Shown: positions 44,120-52,976 of the stretch, piece by piece | Layout of the letters: each line of letters opens with the position of its first letter | Numbering within the stretch: position 1 is the stretch's first letter | Position numbers and translations under genes: made by a program | The notes under the pieces: generated by a model | Told to the model about the DNA's origin: nothing | Databases searched by the model: none | Seen by the model: only the letters and a program-made list of their open reading frames with translations | NCBI GenBank assembly: GCA_006969385.1 | Contig: CP030884.1 | Location: forward strand, 3,658,001-3,722,000 | Source: Planctomycetaceae bacterium | GTDB lineage: Bacteria > Planctomycetota > Phycisphaerae > UBA1845 > UTPLA1 | DNA: 64,000 bases | Direction: 5' to 3'

Positions 44120-44330
44120 GAGTCCTATACGGGATCGCAAGCAGCCAATCTCCGGCGGCGGCGAGGTTCCTAAATGCCGCTCGTCGGTAGCTTTCCGTTT
44201 ACGGGTATTGTAGAGCAAGACCGATCTCATGCCCGCTCGAGTGGCACAAGATCGGTCGATTTTTCAATGGGATTGAAAGGTCGCGCAGCCCCATCTGAGC
44301 CTCGGGAATACGCACGGCAGGCCCGAAGAA

Positions 44331-45911
44331 TCAACGGGCGTATTCGACCGCACGTACTTCGCGCAACAGCGTGACCTTGATTTCGCCGGGGTACGTCATA
44401 TCGGCCTCGATTTTCTTGGCCACGTCGCGCGCGATTTTCATCGCTGAATCGTCGGACACCTGGTTGGCATCGACGATCACGCGCACCTCGCGACCCGCCT
44501 GAATCGCGTAGGCCATCTTCACGCCGTTAAAGCCGGTGGCGATGTCCTCCAGTTCGCGCAGCCGCTTGATGTAGCGTTCCAGCGATTCGCGCCGGCTGCC
44601 GGGGCGGGCGGCACTGATCGCGTCGGCTGCCATCACAATGGGTGTGTAGGGGCTGGTGGACGGCACATCGCCGTGGTGACCGGCAACGGCATTCAGCACT
44701 TCGGGCCGCTCGTTGAGCTTGCGACAAATCTCTTCGCCGATTTGCGGGTGGGTGCCCTCGGTATCTTGCGGCACGGCTTTGCCGATATCGTGTAACAGAC
44801 CGCAGCGTCGCGCCAGCGTGCCGTTGAGGCCCAACTCGTCTGCCATGATCTGGCAGAGATAGGCGACTTCGATCGAGTGTCGCAAGACGTTTTGACCGTA
44901 GCTGGTGCGGTAGTGCAGCTTTCCGAGCAACTCGATCAGACGGCGATGCAGGCCCTGCACATTGGCTTCCATCGCCCCCTTCTTGCCGTACTCCATCACT
45001 TCCTTTTCGACGTTCTTGGTGATCTCTTCGACCACCTCTTCAATGCGCGTGGGATGGATGCGACCATCGCTGATCAGCTTGGTTAGCGCCTGCCGACCGA
45101 TTTCTTTACGCACCGGATCGAAACAGGAGAGAATGATCACGCCGGGCGTGTCGTCGACGATGATGTCGACGCCGGTGGCTTTCTCAAACGCCCGAATATT
45201 GCGGCCTTCGCGACCGATCACGCGGCCCTTGAGTTCGTCGTTGGGAATCGGCACGGTGCCAACCGTCGCTTCGGAGGTGTGCGACGCGGCATAGCGTTGC
45301 ACGGCGGTGATGACGATATCGCGCGACTTGGCCTCGGCCTCGTCTTGGGCTTCCGTGATGGCTTTTGAGACGATCTCTGAACATTCGTGTTCGAGTTCGT
45401 TTTCCAGCTTGGTGAAGAGCTGCCGCTTGGCCTCATCCATATTGAGATTGGTGATCTTGAGCAGCTCGTTCCGCTGCGTTACGAGCAGCGCATCGATCTC
45501 TTCGCTCTTCTTTCCGATCTCTGCCGTCTGTTCCTTGATGCGCGCCTCGGCTTTTTCGATGTTGGTCTCTTTCAGGCCCAGCATGTCGAGTTTTTGATCG
45601 AGTTGATCTTCGCGCTTCTTCAGGCGCTTTTCCTCTTCGCGTAACTCGGCACGTTCAGCGGCCGCTTCCTTTTCAAACTTCTCCTGTCGCGCCAGGTACT
45701 CGGCCTTGGCTTCGACTTCGGCGGACTTGACGATTTCGTTTTTGCGGCTTTCCGCTTCCCTGATGATGCTTTCGGCTTCGTTTTTCGCACCGGCACGCTT
45801 CTGATTATCCAGAAACGTCTTCACGACCCAGCCGCCGATGAGACCCACGACCAAGGCCCCGAGGGCCGGCCCGATCCAACTCGTGCCTTCCGCCATGATC
45901 CATGCAAGCAT
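44331..45911 (-). CDS. rny: Ribonuclease Y
   Basis: 526 residues, membrane-anchored endoribonuclease that starts mRNA decay. One N-terminal helix (about 10-32), a long Glu/Lys-rich coiled coil (about 35-200), a KH domain with GREGRNIRAFEKATG (about 232-246), and an HD domain with LLHDIGKAV (about 370). It ends with the usual TYPGEIKVTLLREVRAVEYAR. Start at 45911 preferred (ggtgg upstream); 45896 is possible. Confidence 0.95.
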   Translation of the reverse strand: MLAWIMAEGTSWIGPALGALVVGLIGGWVVKTFLDNQKRAGAKNEAESIIREAESRKNEIVKSAEVEAKAEYLARQEKFEKEAAAERAELREEEKRLKKREDQLDQKLDMLGLKETNIEKAEARIKEQTAEIGKKSEEIDALLVTQRNELLKITNLNMDEAKRQLFTKLENELEHECSEIVSKAITEAQDEAEAKSRDIVITAVQRYAASHTSEATVGTVPIPNDELKGRVIGREGRNIRAFEKATGVDIIVDDTPGVIILSCFDPVRKEIGRQALTKLISDGRIHPTRIEEVVEEITKNVEKEVMEYGKKGAMEANVQGLHRRLIELLGKLHYRTSYGQNVLRHSIEVAYLCQIMADELGLNGTLARRCGLLHDIGKAVPQDTEGTHPQIGEEICRKLNERPEVLNAVAGHHGDVPSTSPYTPIVMAADAISAARPGSRRESLERYIKRLRELEDIATGFNGVKMAYAIQAGREVRVIVDANQVSDDSAMKIARDVAKKIEADMTYPGEIKVTLLREVRAVEYAR

Positions 45912-46125
45912 GATGAATCCACCCTTTGCCCATGCAGCTTGGAAATCGGCCCGACCGTTCGCGCGTTTTGTCGCGAAGTTCGCCGTGCCGCACTGCCATG
46001 CTGCGTTGATCTATGTTGCACTTTCGATTCGAAGCGCTGCGGAATGCAGCCAAGAGAGGGCGGGATCTGGAGGCCTTGCGCTGCTTGGTGTCAGTCGTGG
46101 AGGATGTTTCTGCCGCCTACCTGCG

Positions 46126-46377
46126 TTATTCGTCGCAGTGGGCGTGACGCCCAGCGGGACCGGCCTCCGGCAGCCATGACCATGAAGGGTACATGTTGCC
46201 CGGCGGTGCCGTACCGCTCATAGGATCAGAAACCATGCCGCACGCCGCCACCGGCGACCATGCGGTACCACTGATGCATAGGGGCGTCGCGATGATCGAC
46301 CGCGATGCGTACGCAACTGCCGCGCCTACACCCGTAGCCGCGACCACCAGAAGCATTAAAAGCAAGACGAAGCTCAT
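46126..46377 (-). CDS. Possible small membrane protein
   Basis: 83 residues. An N-terminal hydrophobic helix (MSFVLLLMLLVVAATGVGAAVAYA) is followed by a Pro/Ser/Gly-rich part with no known motif. The ribosome site is weak. It is the only candidate in 45912-46804. The remainder of that stretch (46378-46804) shows no gene, but it has a TATAAT at 46558-46563 that may serve the next operon. Confidence 0.35.
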   Translation of the reverse strand: MSFVLLLMLLVVAATGVGAAVAYASRSIIATPLCISGTAWSPVAACGMVSDPMSGTAPPGNMYPSWSWLPEAGPAGRHAHCDE

Positions 46378-46804
46378 ATCCAGCCCGACCCGTTCGTGGC
46401 TTGCGCCGCGTTTCGAAAGTCGGCTCTATCCCAAGACGCGATCATCGATTTGTATGAACGCGCGACACGGAAAATGCCGCAGATTCAGGCCCATCGACCG
46501 TTAACGTCCGGATCACATAACCTTAGCGGGAGCACACACTTACCCGCGTTTCTGGAGTATAATTCGGCATAAACCGGCGTCAAGAAGATATTTACGGAGA
46601 TTTAACATCGACTGGCATGAGAAACGCAGGCTCCCGAAATTCAAAATCACAACTTGGCGTCCATCTGTGGATTCGTCCGCAAATCGGGCGCGGTTCGTGA
46701 GCCTCGCGTCGGGATGCCGGTTTTTCTCTATGATGTAGCCGTTAACGTCGCCCCGCGCGGCGATATCCGCGCCGTAAGGCCATCAATACCAAGGGTTGCA
46801 CCGC

Positions 46805-49303
46805 ATGCGAATGCACAAGTCGATTCCGCTCCTCGTCCTCGTATCCGCCGGCCTGCTGACCGCCGCCGCCCCTGCTCGGGGCCAGGGCAGCATGCCCAAG
46901 GTCACGGCCTCGGCCCTCGCCAACCAGACGGCAGCCGTCGCCGGCACCGAGTTGAAGCTGCTCGTCAAACTGGAGATACCGGACGACGTCCACATTTATT
47001 GGCGCAGCCCAGGCGGGACCGGCCTGCCCACTAAGATCGAATGGTCCGGCCCCGAAGGCGTGCGCTTCGGCCGCACCCAATTCCCCGCGCCGCAACTCAA
47101 ATACGACGAGACGCTCAAGGAAAACTCGTACGTGATCACCGGCACGGCGATGTTCGTGACACCGGTATCGATCGCAAAGGGCGTGAACGCCGACGCGCTC
47201 AATCTGAAGGCCACTGTGAGTTGGCTGGCATGCCGCAAAGGCCAATGTGTACCCGACGGCGCCGAACTGTCGGTCACGATGCCCGTTGCAACGTCGGCGC
47301 AACCGGCAAATGCCGACGCGTTTGAAGAAGCCGAGTGGAGCCTGCCGGTTGCGATGGCCAAGGCGGAGAATGCGAAGATCAGCGGCAAGTCGGATGCGAA
47401 AGCGCTCAAGGCCGGCGCGACATTCACGGCCACGCTGGAGGCCGACATCGAGAAGCATCACCATATGCAATCGCACAAGCCGCTCGAAGATTATCTGGTG
47501 CCGGCGATTGTATTTCTCGAACCAACGCCCGGCTTTGAGTATGATGATGTCGATTATCCCAAAGGCAAAATTCGCAATGACAAGATGCTCGGCAAGCTCA
47601 GCGAGTACGCCGGTAAGACCGAGTTCCGAATCCCCGTCAAAGTAACCGACGAATACGACCCCGCGCGCACCGACGCCGTGCGCGGCGTGCTGCAATATCA
47701 GATTTGCAACGACTCGGGCACGTGCTTTCCACCGCAGGCGGTTGAGTTCGAGATACCTGTCGGAGATGGCAAAGGTGGCTCTGCCGCAACTAGCACTAAC
47801 GGATCGACTGATAAACCAGCAGGTCAAGACGCGGGAGCAAAAATCGAGGATGAATCAGATGAGGCGCCGGTCGCCGCCGCTGATACTGCTAACTCAGGCG
47901 GCAGTTGGCTGACCCGTAGTCAGAACTATTTGATTTCATTCGGGTACGGCGGCGTGTTAGTGATGGCCTTTATCGGCGGGCTGATCCTCAACCTGATGCC
48001 ATGTGTATTGCCGGTCATCTCCCTCAAAGTGATGTCGTTCGTCAAGCAAGCCGGTGAAGATCGAGGCCGCATTTTGGCATTGGGGCTGGCATACTGTGTC
48101 GGCATTATGGTATTCTTTTCTGTTCTTGCTGGGCTCTATTATTACAACAGTCAAGGCTGGGGGCAGTTGTTTCAAAATCCAATTGTCGTGTTGATCTTGG
48201 CGGCGGTGGTGGCAGCGTTCGCATTGAGTTTGTTTGGTGTCTTCGCGGTCTTTACGCCACGGATCATCAATGAACTCGGTCAGAAAGCGGAAGAACGGGA
48301 GGGCTTGCCGTCCGCCTTTTTTACCGGTTTGTTGGCGACGTTTCTAGGCACCGCCTGCACAGCGCCCTTCCTAAGTGCCGCGATTGGCGCTGCTAGTAAG
48401 TATCCGGCGTTTCAAGGTGCGATGATCTTTATGGCCGTTGGTTTGGGAATGATGTTTCCTTTCCTAATTCTCTCGGCAAACCCGACGCTCTTAAGATTCG
48501 TTCCTAAGCCCGGCAAATGGATGGGGACGTTTGAGGCTGTGATGGGGTTTCTATTGTTGGCTACCGTCGTGTGGCTGCTAAATCCTATACCGGCACAATT
48601 GGGCTCCACCGGCCTCATTTTGGGGTTGATATTCATCCTTGCTGTTTGTTTCGCCGCGTGGATTCGCGGTAAAGCACAATTCTCCGCCAATAAGGCGCGA
48701 AAGCTAACCTTAAATGTTTGCGCACTGGGGGCCATCGCAATAGGGTGGCTCGTGCCATTTCAGGTTCTCGCAACCGTCGGTGCATTGCAAGATAAAGAAA
48801 AATTGCGCAAAGAGTTTTATAAAAAAGGAGTCATTGCTGAAATCCAAGCGAATGCGAAGGACGGCAAACTCATGTGGCCGCTTCCGACCATGCCAAAAGA
48901 TGAGATCTTTTGGGTGCCTTACGATCAGGAATTGATCGACGCCTTTGTGAATGGCGGGTACGCGGTCTTTGTGGACTTTACGGCCGAGTGGTGTGCCAAC
49001 TGTAAAACGTTTGAAAGAACCTCTATCGAAATTGATCAGACGATAGACCTGCTCAATAAGAACAAGGTCGTCACATTCAAGGCGGATTACACCAACCGGG
49101 AATGGTATCTGACGAAGGTGTTGCGAAAACACGGTCGGGACGGCGTGCCGATGTATCTCGTTTACTCGCCGTTTGATACCGAAACGCCCGAAGTTCTGCC
49201 GGAGTTGCTTACACCGGCGGCCATGGCGAGCGCCCTGAAAAGCGCGGGCCCGAGTAAGCCAGGGGATGCTGTGATTGGCGTCGAGACCGCATCAGCCCAG
49301 TGA
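46805..49303 (+). CDS. DsbD-family thiol:disulfide interchange protein
   Basis: 832 residues. Signal peptide (about 1-25). Exported domains with CxxxxC pairs (LACRKGQC, ICNDSGTC) near residues 142-147 and 300-306. Then a membrane domain of about 8 helices (380-640) with the paired membrane Cys in LMPCVLPV and GTACTAPF. The C-terminal thioredoxin domain has WCANCK near residue 728. It carries electrons from cytoplasmic thioredoxin to periplasmic targets, which include cytochrome c apoproteins. ATG 46805 preferred over TTG 46796. Confidence 0.9.
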   Translation: MRMHKSIPLLVLVSAGLLTAAAPARGQGSMPKVTASALANQTAAVAGTELKLLVKLEIPDDVHIYWRSPGGTGLPTKIEWSGPEGVRFGRTQFPAPQLKYDETLKENSYVITGTAMFVTPVSIAKGVNADALNLKATVSWLACRKGQCVPDGAELSVTMPVATSAQPANADAFEEAEWSLPVAMAKAENAKISGKSDAKALKAGATFTATLEADIEKHHHMQSHKPLEDYLVPAIVFLEPTPGFEYDDVDYPKGKIRNDKMLGKLSEYAGKTEFRIPVKVTDEYDPARTDAVRGVLQYQICNDSGTCFPPQAVEFEIPVGDGKGGSAATSTNGSTDKPAGQDAGAKIEDESDEAPVAAADTANSGGSWLTRSQNYLISFGYGGVLVMAFIGGLILNLMPCVLPVISLKVMSFVKQAGEDRGRILALGLAYCVGIMVFFSVLAGLYYYNSQGWGQLFQNPIVVLILAAVVAAFALSLFGVFAVFTPRIINELGQKAEEREGLPSAFFTGLLATFLGTACTAPFLSAAIGAASKYPAFQGAMIFMAVGLGMMFPFLILSANPTLLRFVPKPGKWMGTFEAVMGFLLLATVVWLLNPIPAQLGSTGLILGLIFILAVCFAAWIRGKAQFSANKARKLTLNVCALGAIAIGWLVPFQVLATVGALQDKEKLRKEFYKKGVIAEIQANAKDGKLMWPLPTMPKDEIFWVPYDQELIDAFVNGGYAVFVDFTAEWCANCKTFERTSIEIDQTIDLLNKNKVVTFKADYTNREWYLTKVLRKHGRDGVPMYLVYSPFDTETPEVLPELLTPAAMASALKSAGPSKPGDAVIGVETASAQ

Positions 49304-49357
49304 GGCTTAAACTGCGTCAAGTTGAAAACCTCTCCATCCCCGACCAAAATCCCTTCC

Positions 49358-49849
49358 ATGGCAACTGACTCCATTCCCGATCCCGCCGCCGGTCGCGGTC
49401 CCGACAAACTCCTGGCCATCGGCGTTTACGGTGAGACCGTGGCGGCGTATCGCTATGTGGTGATGTCGGAAAAGACGGACAATGCTGAGCACCGTCGCGA
49501 GTTTGAGGCGATGGCCGACGAGGAGCAGGAACACAAGGAACGGCTACAAAAACTCGTTGAACAACTTTATCCCGGCCAGCAATTCGTGCTCACGCAAGAC
49601 GACAAGGACTTGGTGGTAACGGGCCCGCGGCTGCTGGATATCCGCAACGAGCGCGACTTCCTCGAAGCGATGGAGATGGTGCTGAGCACCGAACGCAAGA
49701 CGGCCAAGTTCTACGCCAACTACGGTAAGTTCATGCCTGACGCCGGCGTGCAGGCGCTGTTTAAGGAACTGGCCGAAGAGGGCGTGGAACACTATCAGCG
49801 GCTCAAAGCACTCGCGCGCGAAGTCGGCGTGACGGAGTTTGAGGCGTAG
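49358..49849 (+). CDS. Rubrerythrin/ferritin-like diiron protein
   Basis: 163 residues in a four-helix ferritin-like fold. Metal-ligand candidates are Glu26 in GETVAAYRY, the EEQEH cluster near 55-59, Glu in MVLSTERKTAKFY, and the EEGVEHY cluster. The repeated E...ExxH arrangement in both halves fits a di-iron site. No C-terminal rubredoxin domain. Probably peroxide or oxygen protection or iron handling. The start is uncertain: 49358 or an upstream TTG at 49322, neither with a strong ribosome site. Confidence 0.82.
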   Translation: MATDSIPDPAAGRGPDKLLAIGVYGETVAAYRYVVMSEKTDNAEHRREFEAMADEEQEHKERLQKLVEQLYPGQQFVLTQDDKDLVVTGPRLLDIRNERDFLEAMEMVLSTERKTAKFYANYGKFMPDAGVQALFKELAEEGVEHYQRLKALAREVGVTEFEA

Positions 49850-50054
49850 TAAAAGTCGAAACGTCAAAACGTCGAAATTTCAAAACTGCAATACTTCAAT
49901 ACGTCAGTACTGCGCGCTGCCGTCTGCATAACGCGACGATTCAGAGCTGCGGCCTGTGGCCGCATGAAAACGACCGCGCGCGGCCCAAACAAAAGAAAGA
50001 CCTCGCACTTTTCTGCGATTCCGTCCGGATTTCGGCTACTTAACACGCCGTACC

Positions 50055-50082
50055 TTTTCATGCCGCCTCGGCTCGCTATATT
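50055..50082 (+). promoter_or_regulatory. Candidate promoter for the mrp-like gene
   Basis: TTTTCA (50055-50060), 16-nt spacer, TATATT (50077-50082), 65 bp before the start of the Mrp-like gene. Weak -35. The 298-bp gap 49850-50147 otherwise shows only AT-rich sequence with short cgtcaaaacgtcgaaa-type repeats. Confidence 0.4.
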
Positions 50083-50147
50083 CCCCATAGATTGATCGAA
50101 AAACCGGGCGGCGATTGCCTTGCCGCTAAGTTCGCGTAGAGGATGCT

Positions 50148-50996
50148 ATGTCACAAAATCAAATTTCCGCCACGCCGGGCGTTGCCGAGAAACTGCCGGG
50201 CGTCAAAAACGTAATCGCTGTCGGTGCCGGCAAGGGCGGCGTCGGTAAGTCCACCATTTCGGTGCTGTCGGCCATGGGTTTGGCCAAGCGGGGCGCACGC
50301 GTCGGCCTAATGGACGCCGACGTCTACGGTCCGTCCATACCGAAGATGATGGGTCTCGACGCCGAAAAGCCGTCCGTGCGCGACGATCGCATCCTGCCGA
50401 TCGAATCGCACGGTATCGGTGTGATGTCGATGGGCTTCATGGTCGAACCCGAACGCGCCGTTATTTGGCGCGGCCCGATGATTCACGGCGTCGTCAAACA
50501 ATTCCTCGAACAAGTCGAATGGGGCGAACTCGATTACCTCATCGTCGACTTACCGCCGGGCACCGGCGACGTGCCGTTGACGCTGGCGCAAGCATTGCCG
50601 ATGACTGGCGCTGTCGTCGTATGTACGCCGCAGGAAGTCGCGCTGCTCGATGCGGTCAAGGCGCTGCGCATGTATCAACAGCTCAACGTCGACATCCTCG
50701 GCATCGTTGAAAACATGAGCTACTTCGTCGCGCCCGATACGGGTAACACCTACGATCTGTTCGGTCGCGGCGGCGCTTCGAAAGCGGCGCAACGGCTGGA
50801 TGTCCCGCTGCTTGGGGAAATCCCGATCAATATTTCTCTGCGCGAAAGTGGCGACCGCGGCACGCCGGCCGATGCGTTCGACAAAACCGACGACGCCACC
50901 CGCGCGGCTATCCTACACTTCACCGAACAACTGGCCGCGCAGATCGAGAAGAAGAACAGCGGCAGTTTGAATGATCTGGAGTTGCGGATTACGTAG
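50148..50996 (+). CDS. Mrp/NBP35-family P-loop ATPase without the CxxC pair
   Basis: 282 residues. Deviant Walker A GKGGVGKST (about 28-36), DADVYGPSIPKMMG, and DLPPGTGDVPLTLAQ. The family transfers Fe-S clusters (ApbC, NBP35), using a CxxC pair in the VENMSYFxCPxCG segment. Here that reads VENMSYFVAPDTGN, with both Cys missing. No N-terminal DUF59-like domain. The ATP machinery is intact, so the protein is probably made, but cluster binding by the usual site is not possible. Confidence 0.88.
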   Translation: MSQNQISATPGVAEKLPGVKNVIAVGAGKGGVGKSTISVLSAMGLAKRGARVGLMDADVYGPSIPKMMGLDAEKPSVRDDRILPIESHGIGVMSMGFMVEPERAVIWRGPMIHGVVKQFLEQVEWGELDYLIVDLPPGTGDVPLTLAQALPMTGAVVVCTPQEVALLDAVKALRMYQQLNVDILGIVENMSYFVAPDTGNTYDLFGRGGASKAAQRLDVPLLGEIPINISLRESGDRGTPADAFDKTDDATRAAILHFTEQLAAQIEKKNSGSLNDLELRIT

Positions 50997-51183
50997 GGGA
51001 TGGTTGGTGTTGGTTGTTAATAGATTCGGCACTGGTTTGAGAGCGTCTCCCTCGTCGTTTCATTCAGCCTATCGCATGCTAACTTCATGCGATTCGAGCG
51101 AAAGCCCATTTATTGATTTTATGATTCTTAATGGGTGATCATGGAATCATCCGCCTAAGCGACGTGATGAATACATACGCGCA

Positions 51184-51399
51184 GACGAAGTTTGCATCTT
51201 CGTCCCGGCAGGGACTGGCTGAAAATAGCCCGCCGTTTCAACGGTGTGGGTAAGGGCTGATTAGCTGATCTTTCGTCCTGTTAAGGACGACGGGAATAAC
51301 GCTCGCGATTCCTTCTATCCCTCCGGGATGAAAAAGGGATTGCGTACGCCAGCACCCCCCACGATGTGGGGGGCTATTGTCCGCTGATCCCTCCGGGAT
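51184..51399. repeat. Compound array of small hairpins
   Basis: Successive palindromes: GACGAAG/CTTCGTC (51184-51204), GTCCC/GGGAC next, an approximate GCCG-TTTCAA-CGGTG one, tcgtcctg/aaggacga (51273-51290), ATCCCTCCGGGAT (51317-51329), CCCCCCACgatGTGGGGGG (51355-51373), ATCCCTCCGGGAT again (51387-51399). No coding signal in the 667-bp gap 50997-51663. It looks like a mosaic of palindromic repeat units. Confidence 0.75.
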
Positions 51400-51439
51400 A
51401 AGGTGCATGTGTTGTCGATCTGCAAAATCTTACCAACTT

Positions 51440-51567
51440 ATACGGATTCCAGTTTCATCTTGCGCGGCATCGGAATGAAATGTTCAGCAACGCCGTGAGT
51501 CATTTGTACCTCGGCGGCATGCAGCCCCCCCCCAGCCTTAAGCGCGAATTGAAACTGGAATCCGTAT
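51440..51567. repeat. MITE-like 128-bp element with 18-bp terminal inverted repeats
   Basis: ATACGGATTCCAGTTTC (51440-51456, next base A also matches) and its reverse complement at 51551-51567 flank about 90 bp without a gene. The element starts and ends with this repeat, and the flanks are ctt and tag. The inside has a poly-C run and no open frame. It resembles a short non-autonomous transposon. Confidence 0.7.
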
Positions 51568-51663
51568 TAGATATGGAATCACTGCATTCAACATAGCCTT
51601 CCACGCAAGTCTGCGATAAGCGTTTTCAGCATAGGATCGAATGACCCGCAAGAGTGAAAAATC

Positions 51664-52791
51664 CTACCACATCCACCCTGCCACCGCATCGAGGACGTCT
51701 GATGCCGCCTGCCCCGTACCGTATGGATTGACGACCGACGTCAATTGATCGCGAAAATCGCCATCTTCCGCGCGACTAATCGCTTGCAGGATGGCGTCCG
51801 CATCAAACGGCACGTCAATGACATTCTCGGCGCGTGCGCGACCCGCCTGCCGCAGTCCGATGTTGACGACCGGGCATTGCAGGCTGGCGGCTTCGATGAT
51901 GCCGCTACTCGAATTGCCGATCAGGCAGCGGGTTCGATTTAGACATTCATAGAAAATATCGGGCTCGACCGATGGTACGAGGCGCCTATTCGGTCGATCT
52001 TTGGCAAACGTTGCCAACGCTTTCGCGACGACGTCGCTACCGACATCACAATTCACGCCGAGAATCAAAACGCTGCCGTCGAGCGCTTTCAACGCCGTAA
52101 TCACGATCTCAACCTGCGTTGCCGCCGTCAATTCCGAGCGCGTTTCGGGATGAAACAGGACGGTGTAGAAGTCGTCGTCGCGCCGCAACCCCGTCGCAGC
52201 CTCAAACATCTCATCGCTCGGCAACCGTCGGTTCGCAATCGCATCGAGTGCCAACGCGCCGACGCATCGAATTCGATCCGCCGGAATCCCCATGCCTTCC
52301 AGCCGCTGCGCGTGTGCGGGTAGCGCGGGTAGGTGATAGCCGGCCAATTGCGAGATCGCGTTGCGAAATTTATCGTCGTACGCGCCGTGCGTTTCGTCGC
52401 CGCCGTGCAAGTGGGCGACGCGTCGGTTTAGCATCACGGCCGCCATCGTCGCCGTAAGCATTTCCGACCGATCGCCCAAAACAAAGAGCAAATCCACAAA
52501 GTGTTCGCGCAAGCCCTCGGCGTATCGTACGAGCGTCGCGCCGGCGATCTCAACACTCGACGCGTGATCGGCGTCTGCTACGGTGAGGTCCACGACTTCC
52601 GCGCCTGGCAGATCGTGAAACATCGCGATCGTTCGACCGAAGCGTTCGGAGCCGTGCGTGCCGCCGACGAAGCAAGTGACTGCATGGTCACGCCGCAACG
52701 CTTCAACGATCAGAGGGCGATAGATTCCCGCGTCCGCACGGGTGGTGGAAATGATGCCGAGATGGCGCGGCGTGGGCATGATGCGAGTCAT
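51664..52791 (-). CDS. UDP-N-acetylglucosamine 2-epimerase-like (NeuC/WecB family)
   Basis: 375 residues. GT-B fold enzyme with ISTTRADAGIYRPLI at the N-terminus, FVLGDRSEML, the HLHGGDETHGAYDDKFRNAISQ segment, the VLFHPETR segment, and IGNSSSGIIEA near residue 307, as in hydrolysing UDP-GlcNAc 2-epimerases of sialic-acid type pathways (NeuC). The exact substrate is uncertain. ATG at 52791 or 52779 is possible. No other sialic-acid genes are near. Its upstream flank carries the repeat at 52885. Confidence 0.85.
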   Translation of the reverse strand: MTRIMPTPRHLGIISTTRADAGIYRPLIVEALRRDHAVTCFVGGTHGSERFGRTIAMFHDLPGAEVVDLTVADADHASSVEIAGATLVRYAEGLREHFVDLLFVLGDRSEMLTATMAAVMLNRRVAHLHGGDETHGAYDDKFRNAISQLAGYHLPALPAHAQRLEGMGIPADRIRCVGALALDAIANRRLPSDEMFEAATGLRRDDDFYTVLFHPETRSELTAATQVEIVITALKALDGSVLILGVNCDVGSDVVAKALATFAKDRPNRRLVPSVEPDIFYECLNRTRCLIGNSSSGIIEAASLQCPVVNIGLRQAGRARAENVIDVPFDADAILQAISRAEDGDFRDQLTSVVNPYGTGQAASDVLDAVAGWMW

Positions 52792-52884
52792 ACCAGCGCC
52801 GTACGCGTCGAACAAGACAGCGCGCCTGCCCACACCGAGAATCGGCGAAGAGCAGAAATGCGTTGAGGTTAGTCTGGCAAGTCC

Positions 52885-52917
52885 GCTCCCTTGCAGGGAG
52901 GGCTTAGGGGAGGGTTG
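52885..52917. repeat. Shorter copy of the CTCCCTCGCAGGGAG-type repeat
   Basis: Similar to 29084-29123: gctcccttgcagggagggct then taggggagggttg. Lies in the gap between the NeuC-like gene and the membrane gene at 52977. Other sequence there holds nothing I can support. Confidence 0.65.
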
Positions 52918-52976
52918 CACTCGTAATCCGAAATCGAAATGCCCTCAGCTAGCAAGATTGCAAATCATCGAGTCAC

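Noticed and set aside
44219..44257. Inverted repeat GACCGATCT...AGATCGGTC as a terminator between rny and the ResB-CcsA gene
   Set aside because: The T-run is on the wrong strand for these minus-strand genes; it may be a leader hairpin but I cannot support a function.
49864..50088. Minus-strand open frame of 74 residues between the rubrerythrin-like and Mrp-like genes
   Set aside because: No ribosome site, no motif, and AT-rich non-coding character; it overlaps the candidate promoter.
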